Shown here piece after piece: positions 34,946 through 44,398 of a stretch of 64,000 nucleotides of DNA. Numbering within the stretch: position 1 is the first letter of the stretch; the number at the start of each line of letters is the position of its first letter. The stretch covers positions 47,346 through 111,345 of the forward strand of contig NZ_DALZQO010000009.1 of assembly GCF_032017025.1 (NCBI RefSeq), read 5' to 3'. The notes below the pieces were generated by a model. The model saw only the letters and a list, made by a program, of their open reading frames with translations. It made no database searches and was not told where the DNA came from. The DNA is from Hydrogenoanaerobacterium sp032017025. GTDB taxonomy: Bacteria > Bacillota > Clostridia > Oscillospirales > Ruminococcaceae. The position numbers and the translations under genes are program-made.

Positions 34946-35836
34946 ATGATAAAGGTACAGATTCCCGCTACCAGTGCTAATATCGGTGCTGGCTTTGACA
35001 GTTTGGGGCTTGCGGTTTCGATGTACAACTATGTGAATTTAGAAGAGCACGATAGGGTCGAGATTGTTGCACAGGACGGAGTAAAAATACCCACCGATGA
35101 AAGCAACCTCGTTTACAAATGTGTAAAATATATCTACGACCTTTGCGATAAACCGCTTCAGGGTGTGCGCATTGAGCAGGTCAATAACATCCCTATGGCG
35201 CGTGGCCTTGGCAGTTCGTCTGCTTGTATTGTAGGTGGCTTGGTGGGTGCGAACGCTATGCTTGGCAACCCGTTGCGTACGAGCGACCTTGTCAACATTG
35301 CGGCGACAATGGAGGGGCACCCCGACAACTCCACCCCTGCGTTGCTTGGCGGTTTAGTTACCGCGGTGCTCGAAAACGGTAAGGTTTACTACGTAAAGCA
35401 AGAAATTGCGGAGGATTTGCGCTTTGTCACAATCATCCCCGACTTTGAGCTGAAAACTAAATTTGCACGTGAAGCGCTGCCCAAGGAAATTCCGCATAAA
35501 GACGGCGTGTTTAACCTTTCGCGTGCGGCACTGATGTCTGTTTCGCTGTATTCACGCAACTACCAAAACCTGCGCATTGCAGCAGATGACCGCCTGCATC
35601 AGCCTTACCGGCTTTCGCTCATCAACGGTGCGCATGACGTGCTCGAAATGAGCTATAAGCATGGCGCCTACGCTTCTTACATCAGCGGCGCGGGCAGCAC
35701 GCTGATGTCCATCATCAGCTCGGGCAACTTTGAGTTTGAAGGCATTGTACGCGAATTTTTGGAACAGAACGGTTTTACCGGCTGGAAGGTAAATGTACTC
35801 TCCATCGATAACGTCGGGGCAAGAATCATTCCTTAA
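34946..35836 (+). CDS. thrB: Homoserine kinase
   Basis: A GHMP-family kinase that phosphorylates homoserine for threonine synthesis. The 296-residue protein has the N-terminal PATSANIGAGFDSLGLA, the ATP loop PMARGLGSSSACIVGGL and the third GHMP motif AYISGAGSTLMSI near the end, all intact. It is directly downstream of hom. Threonine synthase (thrC) is not in the window. Confidence 0.95.
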   Translation: MIKVQIPATSANIGAGFDSLGLAVSMYNYVNLEEHDRVEIVAQDGVKIPTDESNLVYKCVKYIYDLCDKPLQGVRIEQVNNIPMARGLGSSSACIVGGLVGANAMLGNPLRTSDLVNIAATMEGHPDNSTPALLGGLVTAVLENGKVYYVKQEIAEDLRFVTIIPDFELKTKFAREALPKEIPHKDGVFNLSRAALMSVSLYSRNYQNLRIAADDRLHQPYRLSLINGAHDVLEMSYKHGAYASYISGAGSTLMSIISSGNFEFEGIVREFLEQNGFTGWKVNVLSIDNVGARIIP

Positions 35837-35974
35837 TACTTAAGACAGGTCCCCCCCGAAACTGACGTTTTTAAGAAAAATATTGTCAATCATCGGCTTT
35901 GATTGTAATATAATAAAGTAAGCTAATTGCGATTCGTTTTTTCATATACGCGCAAAGATTTAGGAGGTAAGACA

Positions 35975-37186
35975 ATGGCTCTGATTGTTCAGAAATTTGG
36001 CGGCACATCGGTTGCAAATGCCGAGCGTATCTTTAACGTGGCAAAGATTATCACCGATACCTATGCAGAGGGCAACGACGTAATCGCCGTAGTGTCTGCA
36101 CAGGGTGATACCACCGACGACTTAATCGAAAAGGCTGCGGAAATCAATACCAATGCATCTCAGCGTGAAATGGACGTGCTGCTGTCTGCAGGCGAGCAGA
36201 TTTCAATGTCACTGCTGGCAATGGCGATTGATAAAATGGGCTTTCCCGTAAAATCTCTCACCGGCTGGCAGGCAGGCTTTTTAACCGATTCCAGCCACAC
36301 CCGAGCAAGAATTCGCCGCATTAACAAGGAGCGCCTCGAAAACGAGATTGGTAAGCGCAATATTGTAATTGTAGCGGGTTTCCAGGGCATCAACCGCTAC
36401 GACGATATTACAACGTTCGGCCGCGGCGGCTCAGATACCAGCGCAGTGGCGATTGCAGCTGCACTGCATGCCGACAATTGCCAAATTTATACCGATGTGG
36501 ACGGCGTTTACACTGCCGACCCGCGCATTGTACCGAATGCACAAAAGCTGGATGAAATTACTTATGACGAGATGCTGGAGCTTGCGTCGCTTGGCGCAAA
36601 TGTTCTGCATAACCGTTCGGTGGAGATGGCTAAAAAATATTCAGTACCCATGGAGGTACTGTCCAGTCTGGAAAGAAAACCCGGCACACAGATTAAGGAG
36701 GTTATTAAATTGGAGAAAATGTTAATCAAAGGTGTGGCGCGTGATAATGACGTCGCTCGTATTTCCATCATTGGCGTACCCGATACACCGGGTGTTGCGT
36801 TTAAAATATTCTCTCAGCTGGCTGCGAAAAAGGTCAACGTCGATATTATTCTTCAGTCGATCGGCCGCGACGGTACCAAAGACATCAGCTTTACAACTTC
36901 TCGTTCGCATAAAGACCTCGCAATCGAAATTCTGGATGCGATTAAAGAAAATTTGAACGCACATGCTGTTGTATGCGATGATAATATCTCCAAAGTTTCT
37001 GTGGTTGGCGCAGGTATGCAAAGTAACCCCGGCGTTGCCTCCAAAATGTTTGAGGCACTCTCTGAGGCGGGTGTCAACATCCAGATGATCTCCACCAGTG
37101 AGATTAAAATTTCGGTGCTCATTGAGCTTAAGGATTCCGAAAAAGCGCTCAATGCAATTCATGACGCATTCATCAACGAGGACTAA
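35975..37186 (+). CDS. lysC: Aspartokinase, with probable internal start for a beta subunit
   Basis: It phosphorylates aspartate, the first step to lysine, threonine and methionine. The kinase domain starts VQKFGGTSVAN and carries TFGRGGSDTSAVAIAAAL; two ACT domains follow from about residue 245. The ATG at 35975 has TAGGAGG. Within the coding sequence, AAGGAGG (36695-36701) lies eight bases ahead of an in-frame TTG (36710), so a C-terminal protein of about 158 residues holding only the ACT domains can be made. Bacillus aspartokinase II uses exactly this in-frame overlap to make alpha and beta subunits. Lysine is the likely effector. Confidence 0.95.
   Translation: MALIVQKFGGTSVANAERIFNVAKIITDTYAEGNDVIAVVSAQGDTTDDLIEKAAEINTNASQREMDVLLSAGEQISMSLLAMAIDKMGFPVKSLTGWQAGFLTDSSHTRARIRRINKERLENEIGKRNIVIVAGFQGINRYDDITTFGRGGSDTSAVAIAAALHADNCQIYTDVDGVYTADPRIVPNAQKLDEITYDEMLELASLGANVLHNRSVEMAKKYSVPMEVLSSLERKPGTQIKEVIKLEKMLIKGVARDNDVARISIIGVPDTPGVAFKIFSQLAAKKVNVDIILQSIGRDGTKDISFTTSRSHKDLAIEILDAIKENLNAHAVVCDDNISKVSVVGAGMQSNPGVASKMFEALSEAGVNIQMISTSEIKISVLIELKDSEKALNAIHDAFINED
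36695..36712 (+). promoter_or_regulatory. Internal ribosome binding site and TTG start inside lysC
   Basis: AAGGAGG, an eight-base spacer and an in-frame TTG, at the junction between the kinase and ACT regions. This would give a separate beta subunit ending with the full protein at 37186. Confidence 0.65.
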
Positions 37187-37223
37187 ATGTGCCATAAAAT
37201 TCAGCTGATTATTATAATTTATG

Positions 37224-37254
37224 ATACACCTTCCGCTGCAAACGGAGGGTGTAT
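37224..37254 (+). terminator. Terminator after lysC
   Basis: A 12-bp stem (37224-37235 with 37243-37254, one G-T pair), followed by TTTCTTATG; the T-run is broken, so strength is moderate. Confidence 0.65.
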
Positions 37255-37389
37255 TTCTTATGTTTTCTTTTTGGTTTACTACGGTTCAGAGGCTCACTTT
37301 TTTACGCAATTTTTTGAAAAAAGCATATCTTCGGGAATTTTTCACATGCTAGTACAGGTAAATTGCATTTTAAAACGAAAGGAGCGAGG

Positions 37390-39258
37390 ATGATGCAGCG
37401 GCGTAGTATGATTTTAACTTTGCGCATAGCCGCATTTGATTTGGTGGCGACAGCCTTATCGGTTTGGATTGGGTTTCGTCTCAAATTCGGGTTTGTGCGT
37501 GACATTCCCGAGTTTTATCTGCAAAATCAAAACCGATATATCCTCACGACCTTTCTTATTCTAATGGGGCTGGAGCTGTTGTTTGGCTGTGGTAGCTATC
37601 TGCCTGCGTTTTCGGTGGCAGACAGTGTTCGTCTGCTGTTTGCAGTGGCAGGCACCGAAATCCTGCTGCTGTTGCTCGACCGCTTTCTCCGCCTTGGAAT
37701 CCCCTTTGAGGTAATGATAATACAGTCGCTGCTGCTGGTGATGCTCCTCTTTGCCATACGCCTTTCGGTGCGGCTGGTACGGCTTTTTGGCGCACGCTAC
37801 AAGGGGCTGATTGACCGTGGTACGATGGAGCGGGTGCTTATCTATGGTGCGGGTGAAGTGGGGCGTTATTTGTGCGAGCGGCTGATCAGCCACCCTAAGG
37901 AACGCATGCGTGTTGTTGGATTTGTGGATGATAACCCCAAGCTGCGCGGAGTGAAAGTGCAGCATGTAAGGGTATTGGGTACAGCACAGGAGCTCCCCGA
38001 AATTATCAGCCGCACCCACGCAACGCAGCTAATCCTCGCCATTGAGCATTTTCCACGCAATTTGCTGTCTAAACTGATGGAAGACTGCCGCGAGCAGAAT
38101 TGCCGTTTAAAGCGGTTCGGCAGCATTGAAGACCTTGCGAACAATAAGCTTGATACCGCCGCCATCAACGATATTTGTCTCGAAGACCTGCTCCGACGCG
38201 ACAGCGTACATTTGAATCAGTCGCTGCTGCGTGAGTTTGTAACCGGGCGCTGCGTCATGATTACAGGCGGTGCCGGCTCTATCGGTTCAGAGCTGTGCCG
38301 ACAGGTGCTTGCAATGGGAGCACGGCTGCTTATTATCTTTGATATTCATGAAAACGGCATGTACACCTTGGACAATGAGCTGCGCGAAAATTTTGACCCG
38401 GCGCGCTATCGCCTATGCGTAGGGTCGGTGCGCGATGACGACCGCCTGAACGAAGTGATGGCCGAGTTCTGCCCCGAGTTGCTGTTTCATGCAGCCGCTC
38501 ACAAGCATGTGCCTATGATGGAGCTGAACCCAAAAGAGGCAATCAAAAACAATGTATTCGGCACCTTGAGCACTGCGAAAGCCGCAATGAAAAACGGTGT
38601 GCGGCGTTTTACACTGATCTCCACCGATAAGGCAGTAAACCCAACCAATATTATGGGTGCCTCCAAGCGCATTGCAGAGTTGTGCATCCAAATGCTTGAT
38701 CATCAGGGCGACACCCGTTTTGCAGCGGTACGTTTCGGCAATGTTCTGGGTAGCTGCGGCAGTGTGGTGCCGCACTTTAAGGCACAGATTGAACGCGGCG
38801 GGCCGGTCACCGTTACGCACCCGGATATGCGCCGCTATTTTATGACCATACCCGAAGCGGTGCAGCTTGTGCTGGAGGCTGGGGCGATGGCAAAAGGCGG
38901 CGAAATTTTTGTGCTCGATATGGGGGAACCTGTAAAGATTTACGACCTCGCCTGTGATATGATACGCCTTTCGGGGTATATACCGCAGCGCGACATACAA
39001 ATTGTGTTTACCGGTATGCGCCCCGGCGAAAAACTGTTTGAAGAGCTGCGCCTTGCCGAGGAGGATACCGACAAAACGGCCAGCGACAAAATTTATATCA
39101 ATAAGCCTGTGCAAACCGATGAAGACCTGCTGCGCCGGCAGCTGAATCATTTGCATGACGCGGTGCAACAAGAAGGGGGCGCAGAACCCCTGTTTGACGC
39201 GGTGCGCGCACTGGTGCCCACCTTTGGACAGCAGCGGGAACAAGGGAGTATGCCATGA
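37390..39258 (+). CDS. Membrane-bound nucleotide-sugar 4,6-dehydratase (CapD/PglF/WbpM type)
   Basis: These enzymes convert UDP-GlcNAc to a 4-keto-6-deoxy sugar, the entry to diNAc-bacillosamine, QuiNAc or FucNAc type sugars. Four N-terminal helices (about residues 5-125) are followed by a Rossmann domain (RVLIYGAGEVGRYLCERLI) and the dehydratase domain with ITGGAGSIGSELCRQ and STDKAVNPTNIMGASKR, the Ser/Asp-Lys catalytic variant typical of the group. RPGEKLFEELRL and the C-terminal helix are also conserved. ATG 37390 or 37393 is used, with AAAGGAG upstream. First gene of the polysaccharide operon. Confidence 0.92.
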   Translation: MMQRRSMILTLRIAAFDLVATALSVWIGFRLKFGFVRDIPEFYLQNQNRYILTTFLILMGLELLFGCGSYLPAFSVADSVRLLFAVAGTEILLLLLDRFLRLGIPFEVMIIQSLLLVMLLFAIRLSVRLVRLFGARYKGLIDRGTMERVLIYGAGEVGRYLCERLISHPKERMRVVGFVDDNPKLRGVKVQHVRVLGTAQELPEIISRTHATQLILAIEHFPRNLLSKLMEDCREQNCRLKRFGSIEDLANNKLDTAAINDICLEDLLRRDSVHLNQSLLREFVTGRCVMITGGAGSIGSELCRQVLAMGARLLIIFDIHENGMYTLDNELRENFDPARYRLCVGSVRDDDRLNEVMAEFCPELLFHAAAHKHVPMMELNPKEAIKNNVFGTLSTAKAAMKNGVRRFTLISTDKAVNPTNIMGASKRIAELCIQMLDHQGDTRFAAVRFGNVLGSCGSVVPHFKAQIERGGPVTVTHPDMRRYFMTIPEAVQLVLEAGAMAKGGEIFVLDMGEPVKIYDLACDMIRLSGYIPQRDIQIVFTGMRPGEKLFEELRLAEEDTDKTASDKIYINKPVQTDEDLLRRQLNHLHDAVQQEGGAEPLFDAVRALVPTFGQQREQGSMP

Positions 39259-40586
39259 TGCAGCGCGCAAAGTCACTGCTGAAAAACGTGGCGAAAAGCT
39301 CCTTTCTGCGCAATTTCGGGGTGCTGCTCTCCGGCTCGGTAGTGGCACAGGCATTGCCGGTATTGGCGTCCCCATTGCTTGCCCGCCTGTATACACCGGC
39401 ACAGTTCGGCGAATATGCGCTGTTTGTCAGCGCGGTAAACATTTTGTCACAGCTTGTATGCCTAAAATATGATTTTGCCATTCTTACGGCAAGAACGGAT
39501 GAAGAAGCGGCTTCGTTGTTTCGGCTTTGTTTTGCGCTCAGCATTGTGTTATCACTTGCCATTGCACTGGCGCTGCCGTTTGCGGGGAATATATCAGCCA
39601 CATTTGGCGTACAAAGCAGCGGCTGGCTGTATTTTCTGCCGCTCGGCTCATTTTTTACGGGGATGCACTCGGCACTCACCTACTACAATACGCGCCTGCT
39701 GCGTTACCGCAGAATCACTGCCGCCAACATCTTTAAGTCGCTGACTATGGTCGCCGTCCAGCTTGTGCTGTTTTACGTAGGGCTGGGTGCGTTTGCACTT
39801 ACTGTGGGGCAAACAATCGCTTATGGGGTAGCCTGCCTGCTTATGTGGCGAAAGGTCGCCGCCCATTGCCGTAATCATACACAAGCGAAACAAGGTTTTC
39901 AGCAAAGCAGTGCGCAGCCGGATTCTACCCAGCTGCCTGCACTGAGCCTTAGGGCGGTTGCGCGCCGTTACGATGCTTTTCCCAAATATACGCTGCCCGG
40001 TGCGCTATGCAATACCGCGGCATTCAGCAGTATCAGCTTTTTTCTCGCGGCGTTCTATTCTGCACAGCAGCTCGGGTATTACTCCCTCATCAACCGTGTG
40101 TTGGCGGTTCCGCTCACACTGATTTCTACCACAACCGGGCAGATATTTACCAAAGAGCTTACCGATACTCATCAAAACAGCGGGGATGTGCGCAAGGTGT
40201 TTTGGCGTGTTACCGCAGCACTTGCAGCAGTTTCTCTGCCGATGTTTGCACTGCTGTTTATCATCGCATCACCTTTGGTAAGGTTGGTGTTCGGTGCGCA
40301 GTGGGAACAATCTGCCGTTATGCTCCGCATCCTTATCCCACTTTTTGCGGTGCGTTTTCTGGTATCGCCTATCAGCTCTACCGGTATTGTACTGGGGCGC
40401 CAGATGCCCACCATGCTATGGCAGTCTAGTCTGCTGATTGCCGCAGTGCTGCCTGCGGTATTCTATATCATCAAGCCGCTGACACTGAATGCATACCTGA
40501 TTTTACAAACCATTCTGCTCACCGCCTGTTATCTTATCTTTTTAACGTATGCGGCCAAACTTGTAAAACGAAGGAGAAAATGCTGA
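39255..40586 (+). CDS. Polysaccharide flippase (Wzx-like)
   Basis: A 443-residue polytopic protein of the MATE/MVF-like Wzx group, with about twelve to fourteen helices. The N-terminal LLSGSVVAQALPVLASPLLARLYTP and TGQIFTKELTDTH resemble O-unit flippases, which move lipid-linked oligosaccharides across the membrane. It overlaps the dehydratase by four bases (ATGA) and is followed by an O-antigen ligase-type gene with one base overlap, so the three are co-translated. Confidence 0.85.
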   Translation: MMQRAKSLLKNVAKSSFLRNFGVLLSGSVVAQALPVLASPLLARLYTPAQFGEYALFVSAVNILSQLVCLKYDFAILTARTDEEAASLFRLCFALSIVLSLAIALALPFAGNISATFGVQSSGWLYFLPLGSFFTGMHSALTYYNTRLLRYRRITAANIFKSLTMVAVQLVLFYVGLGAFALTVGQTIAYGVACLLMWRKVAAHCRNHTQAKQGFQQSSAQPDSTQLPALSLRAVARRYDAFPKYTLPGALCNTAAFSSISFFLAAFYSAQQLGYYSLINRVLAVPLTLISTTTGQIFTKELTDTHQNSGDVRKVFWRVTAALAAVSLPMFALLFIIASPLVRLVFGAQWEQSAVMLRILIPLFAVRFLVSPISSTGIVLGRQMPTMLWQSSLLIAAVLPAVFYIIKPLTLNAYLILQTILLTACYLIFLTYAAKLVKRRRKC

Positions 40587-41959
40587 TGCCACAATTTTTA
40601 CGTGACCGCGAAAGCCTGTTTGGCTTTGTATTGCAATGCACGCTTGCTGTAATGCTGTTCGAGCTTGCGGCAACCTACAGCTTTTATATATTTGATATTC
40701 TGCTGATTGTTCTCGCGGCGCTGTTTATGCTTGTGCTCATCGACCGGGGGCGGCTTGACGCAGCGGGTTTTCTGCGTGACGTTACGGGGCGCTTCGGTGG
40801 CTTCTGGCTGGTGCCGGTGTTCTTGCTTCTATACCTCGTTTGTGATCTGCTTGGTATCGCCTACTCGGCGATGCCGCAGCTTGGCATAGAAAAGTACAAG
40901 GTGGTTGTACTCATGCTGTTTTTATCGGGCTGTGTGCTCGTGTATGTGGATAGCATTCAAAAGCTGCGCTCTATTTTATGGTCTCTTGGGCTGGCAGCAG
41001 GGGTAACCGCCCTGTTTACACTGGTGAACTACCTGCTTTTGCATATCTTTCCTATCCCCTACACCCTGCGCCTCACCTTACGGCGCGATTACAATGTATT
41101 TGCTACCACGCTGCTGCTTGGCTTTTTGTGTATGTTTTATTTGTTTATCACCGCAGAACGAACCCCGCTTGTATGCATTTTGTTCACGTTAGATATCGCT
41201 GTAACCTTGATTGTGCTCTATCTTTCCGCTTCGCGCCGCGTCTTTTTAATGCTGCCGCTGATTTTAGCGTTTTGGTTGTGTGTATTTTTACTGCGCCAAA
41301 GAAGCTGGCAAGGGCTGCTTGCTATGATGGCGGTAACCGTGGCGGCCGGAGCGCTGTTTTGGTTTGGCACTATGGCGATGCAGGGCTATATGCAGAAGCA
41401 ATATAATCAATATGGCTCCTACGGTCCATCCGGCAGCGGTGGGTCCGGCGAGGGCAGCGCCGCCGATCGCTACGAAACGGTATCGGAGGGCAATTTGCTT
41501 ACAAAACGCCAACTAATTTGGGGCATTGCATGGAATGAATTCCAAAGCTATACCTTCACCGAAAAGCTAATCGGAAAAGGCTTTGCCTACGACATCGCTT
41601 TGTACGACGAGGTGGAAAACGAACAGCTTGCCAAAGAATATGAGCATCTCGAGGGCAAAAAGGGGCTGCTTTCGGCGCATAATTTTGTGTTGGCAGATTT
41701 GCTTAACGGCGGCTTTATCAAGGCAGCGCTGGGCATTTTACTGGTAGGTTCACTGATATGGGCATGTGTAGTGCTGGCGTTTCAATCGTTTACTGCCGCG
41801 GTGCTTTACGGCAATGCGCTTGCGGTTGTGGTGCTGAACAGTTTAGTCTCCAACCGTTATGGGCTGCTGTACGATAAATTTTTCTACCTGTTCGCGCTAC
41901 TGATGTTGCTGCATCTGCGCTATCAGCGCATACAGAGAAAGGGGCTGTTCAACGGATGA
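40586..41959 (+). CDS. O-antigen ligase/polymerase-like membrane protein
   Basis: A 457-residue protein with about ten to twelve helices and a long extracellular loop near residues 255-365 that includes a Gly- and Ser-rich low-complexity piece (SYGPSGSGGSGEGS). The helix pair with LYLSASRRVFLMLPLIL and the loop-then-helix end are typical of the Wzy/WaaL fold, which joins or transfers polysaccharide units from a lipid carrier. The ATG at 40586 is preferred (GGAG nine bases upstream), overlapping the previous stop by one base; ATG 40580 sits too close to the ribosome site. Confidence 0.8.
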   Translation: MPQFLRDRESLFGFVLQCTLAVMLFELAATYSFYIFDILLIVLAALFMLVLIDRGRLDAAGFLRDVTGRFGGFWLVPVFLLLYLVCDLLGIAYSAMPQLGIEKYKVVVLMLFLSGCVLVYVDSIQKLRSILWSLGLAAGVTALFTLVNYLLLHIFPIPYTLRLTLRRDYNVFATTLLLGFLCMFYLFITAERTPLVCILFTLDIAVTLIVLYLSASRRVFLMLPLILAFWLCVFLLRQRSWQGLLAMMAVTVAAGALFWFGTMAMQGYMQKQYNQYGSYGPSGSGGSGEGSAADRYETVSEGNLLTKRQLIWGIAWNEFQSYTFTEKLIGKGFAYDIALYDEVENEQLAKEYEHLEGKKGLLSAHNFVLADLLNGGFIKAALGILLVGSLIWACVVLAFQSFTAAVLYGNALAVVVLNSLVSNRYGLLYDKFFYLFALLMLLHLRYQRIQRKGLFNG

Positions 41960-43068
41960 AGCGGGTTGTGATTTGTACCAGCGTGCACCCGCATGACGAT
42001 GTGCGTATCTTTCACAAGGAGGCGGTTACCCTTGTGCAGGCGGGCTATGACATTACACTGCTCAACCATGAATACAGCGGCGACAAAAGCGGTGTCCGTT
42101 TTATTCGGGTACCGGTGGAGCAAAACCGGGTGGGGCGCATTGCGGGCTCGTGGCTGCGGTATGCCCGTGCCGCGTTGGCACAGCACCCCGACATCTGCCA
42201 CCTGCACGACCCCGAGCTGCTGCCCGCGGGGCTGTGGCTGAAACGCCGCGGCATACAGGTAATTTACGATGCACACGAAGACCTGCCCAAGCAGATTCAC
42301 GGCAAGCAGTGGATACCGAAATACCTGCGCGGCGGTGCGGCAGGAGGAGCCGCAGGGGTGGAGCATTATGCCGCGCGGCGGTTTGATCTCATCTTTTGTG
42401 CTACCGAGCTCATAGCACAGCGTTTTATGGGCATAACTAATCACGTAATCTCTCTGCACAATTACCCGATACTCGCTGAATTCCCGCTTTTGGCACAGCA
42501 GCCGCGCGAGCGTGCGGTTTGCTATGTGGGTGCGCTTGCAGAAAACAGGGGGCTGCTGCAAATGGTGCAGGCAGCGTCTCTGGCAGGAGTGCGGTTATAT
42601 CTGGCGGGGCGGTTCGAAACCCAAAATCTTCAGCATAAGGTGCGGCGCATGGGCGGAAGAAACACCGTTTACCTCGGTGTTTTGGGCAGAGAACAGGTTG
42701 CCGAGCTGATGTCCCGCTGCTCAGCGGGGCTGGTAACACTGCACCCAACGCCTGCTTATGTGCAATCGGTGCCCATCAAGCTGCTGGAATATCTTGCAGC
42801 GGGGCTGCCGGCCATTGCGTCAGATTTTCCCTACTGGCGTACCTTGCTGGATGGAATCGACTGTGCGGTATTTGTAAACCCCGCTGATACCCATGAAATT
42901 GCGCAGGCAATGCTCAGCCTTACCAATGCCCCCGAGCGGGCGACGGAGCTGGGTCAAAACGGCAGGCGCGGTGTGGAAACCCGCTACTGCTGGGAACAAG
43001 AGCGTAAAAAGCTGCTGCAGGGTTACGCGTCGCTTATCAATGAAAAATCTGGCAAAGCTGGCAGGTGA
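41956..43068 (+). CDS. Glycosyltransferase family 4 protein
   Basis: A 370-residue GT-B glycosyltransferase. Domain one starts VVICTSVHPHDDVRIFHKEA and includes HLHDPELLPAG and YDAHEDLPKQI; domain two has CYVGALAENRGLLQMV, and the acidic donor-binding helix region with SVPIKLLEYLAAGLPAIAS (the E-x7-E region is present in modified form). The acceptor cannot be told. ATGA overlap with the preceding gene. Confidence 0.88.
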   Translation: MKRVVICTSVHPHDDVRIFHKEAVTLVQAGYDITLLNHEYSGDKSGVRFIRVPVEQNRVGRIAGSWLRYARAALAQHPDICHLHDPELLPAGLWLKRRGIQVIYDAHEDLPKQIHGKQWIPKYLRGGAAGGAAGVEHYAARRFDLIFCATELIAQRFMGITNHVISLHNYPILAEFPLLAQQPRERAVCYVGALAENRGLLQMVQAASLAGVRLYLAGRFETQNLQHKVRRMGGRNTVYLGVLGREQVAELMSRCSAGLVTLHPTPAYVQSVPIKLLEYLAAGLPAIASDFPYWRTLLDGIDCAVFVNPADTHEIAQAMLSLTNAPERATELGQNGRRGVETRYCWEQERKKLLQGYASLINEKSGKAGR

Positions 43069-43074
43069 AAGCGT

Positions 43075-44328
43075 TTGAATATTCTGTTAATCAATCATTA
43101 CGCGGGCAGCCCCGAAATGGGGATGGAGTATCGCCCGTATTACCTTGCACGGGAGTGGAACAAGCTGGGGCACAATGTTACGATTGTTGCAGCCGATTAT
43201 TCGCATCTGCGCAGCAAAAATCCATCCATTCATGAGTCTGTTCATGAAAAAGTGATTGAGCAGGTGCGCTTTGTGCTCATCAAAACTCCCGTCTATACCG
43301 AAAATGACCGCAAGCGTTATAAAAACGTATATCGTTTTGTACAGGCTTTAAACCGCAACGTACAGCTACTGGCGGAAAAATATAAGCCCGATATTGTAAT
43401 TGCGTCGTCCACCTATCCGTTTGATATTTACCCCGCCCGTAAAATTGCCGCAATAACGAAGGCTAAGCTGGTATACGAGGTACACGATGTGCACCCCGAC
43501 AGCTTTATAGAAATTTACGGTTATAGCTCTTATCACCCTATTATGCTGGCGCTCAGGCGTGCAGTGAAATTTGCCTACCGTACCGCCGATTGTGTCATTT
43601 CTATTTTGCCGAAGGTTGATTTGCACATGAAAGAACTGGGCTTTGAAACCGGTAATTTCACCTACATTCCCAACGGCATTGTGGAGCAGGAAGCCCCTAA
43701 AAAGCAGCCGCAGCGGCATATTGACCTAATTGCTCGGTACCGCGATAAGGGCTATTTTATTGTGATGTACCTCGGCGGATTTGCCCCCGCCAATGCGCTT
43801 GATGAGCTGGTGGAATCGGCAAAAGATGCAGACCGCGACGTCATGTATATGCTGGTTGGCAACGGGCTGCACAAGGCGCCGCTAAAACGCTATGCCAAGC
43901 AGAATAACCTCAGCAACATTATGTACCTTGACGCTGTAGAAAAAAACCAGGTACAGAGCATTCTGGCACTTGCCGATTGTCTTTACATTGGTGCGCTGCC
44001 GCTTGAGGTATACCGCTATGGCGTGGGCATGAACAAGCTTTACGATTATATGTATTCAGGGCGCCCCATTGTCTGCGCTATGAATGTACCCGAAAACCCG
44101 GTGGAGGCTGCGCGTTGCGGCATCATTGTGCCGGAAAATACCGGTGAACAGATTGCCAAGGCAATTGGAACAATGAAACAGATGTCTGAGCCGGAGCGTG
44201 CTGCTATGGGTGAGCGCGGGCGCGACTATGTAATGAAAAACAACCTTTACAGTGTGTTGGCAAAACGCTTTTTAGATGCTGTGAAACAACAGAAAACAGA
44301 GGAAAAAGAGAAAACGGCAACCGAGTAG
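43075..44328 (+). CDS. Glycosyltransferase family 4, WbuB-like
   Basis: A 417-residue GT-B enzyme resembling WbuB, which transfers a FucNAc-type sugar in O-antigen synthesis. The N-terminus LLINHYAGSPEMGMEYRPYY is diagnostic, with YEVHDVHPDSFIEIYG next. The donor site reads YRYGVGMNKLYDYMYSGRPI. It starts at TTG (43075) after AGGTG. That a WbuB-type enzyme sits with a 4,6-dehydratase supports a 6-deoxy amino sugar product. The last residues are Lys- and Glu-rich. Confidence 0.85.
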   Translation: MNILLINHYAGSPEMGMEYRPYYLAREWNKLGHNVTIVAADYSHLRSKNPSIHESVHEKVIEQVRFVLIKTPVYTENDRKRYKNVYRFVQALNRNVQLLAEKYKPDIVIASSTYPFDIYPARKIAAITKAKLVYEVHDVHPDSFIEIYGYSSYHPIMLALRRAVKFAYRTADCVISILPKVDLHMKELGFETGNFTYIPNGIVEQEAPKKQPQRHIDLIARYRDKGYFIVMYLGGFAPANALDELVESAKDADRDVMYMLVGNGLHKAPLKRYAKQNNLSNIMYLDAVEKNQVQSILALADCLYIGALPLEVYRYGVGMNKLYDYMYSGRPIVCAMNVPENPVEAARCGIIVPENTGEQIAKAIGTMKQMSEPERAAMGERGRDYVMKNNLYSVLAKRFLDAVKQQKTEEKEKTATE

Positions 44329-44349
44329 ATCGGTGATAAGGCTTACAAG

Positions 44350-44388
44350 CAAACGAGGGCATCCGCTTACAGTGGATGCCCTCGTTTG
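44350..44388. terminator. Convergent hairpin after the polysaccharide operon
   Basis: A perfect 15-bp stem (44350-44364 with 44374-44388) in the gap between the convergent WbuB-like and GNAT genes. Only short T-runs flank it, so termination efficiency is uncertain. Confidence 0.65.
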
Positions 44389-44398
44389 GTAATTGCGC

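Noticed and set aside
38413..39402. A 329-codon minus-strand frame over the dehydratase gene
   Set aside because: It lies opposite a clear CapD-type domain and crosses the start of the flippase gene; composition is that of a shadow frame.
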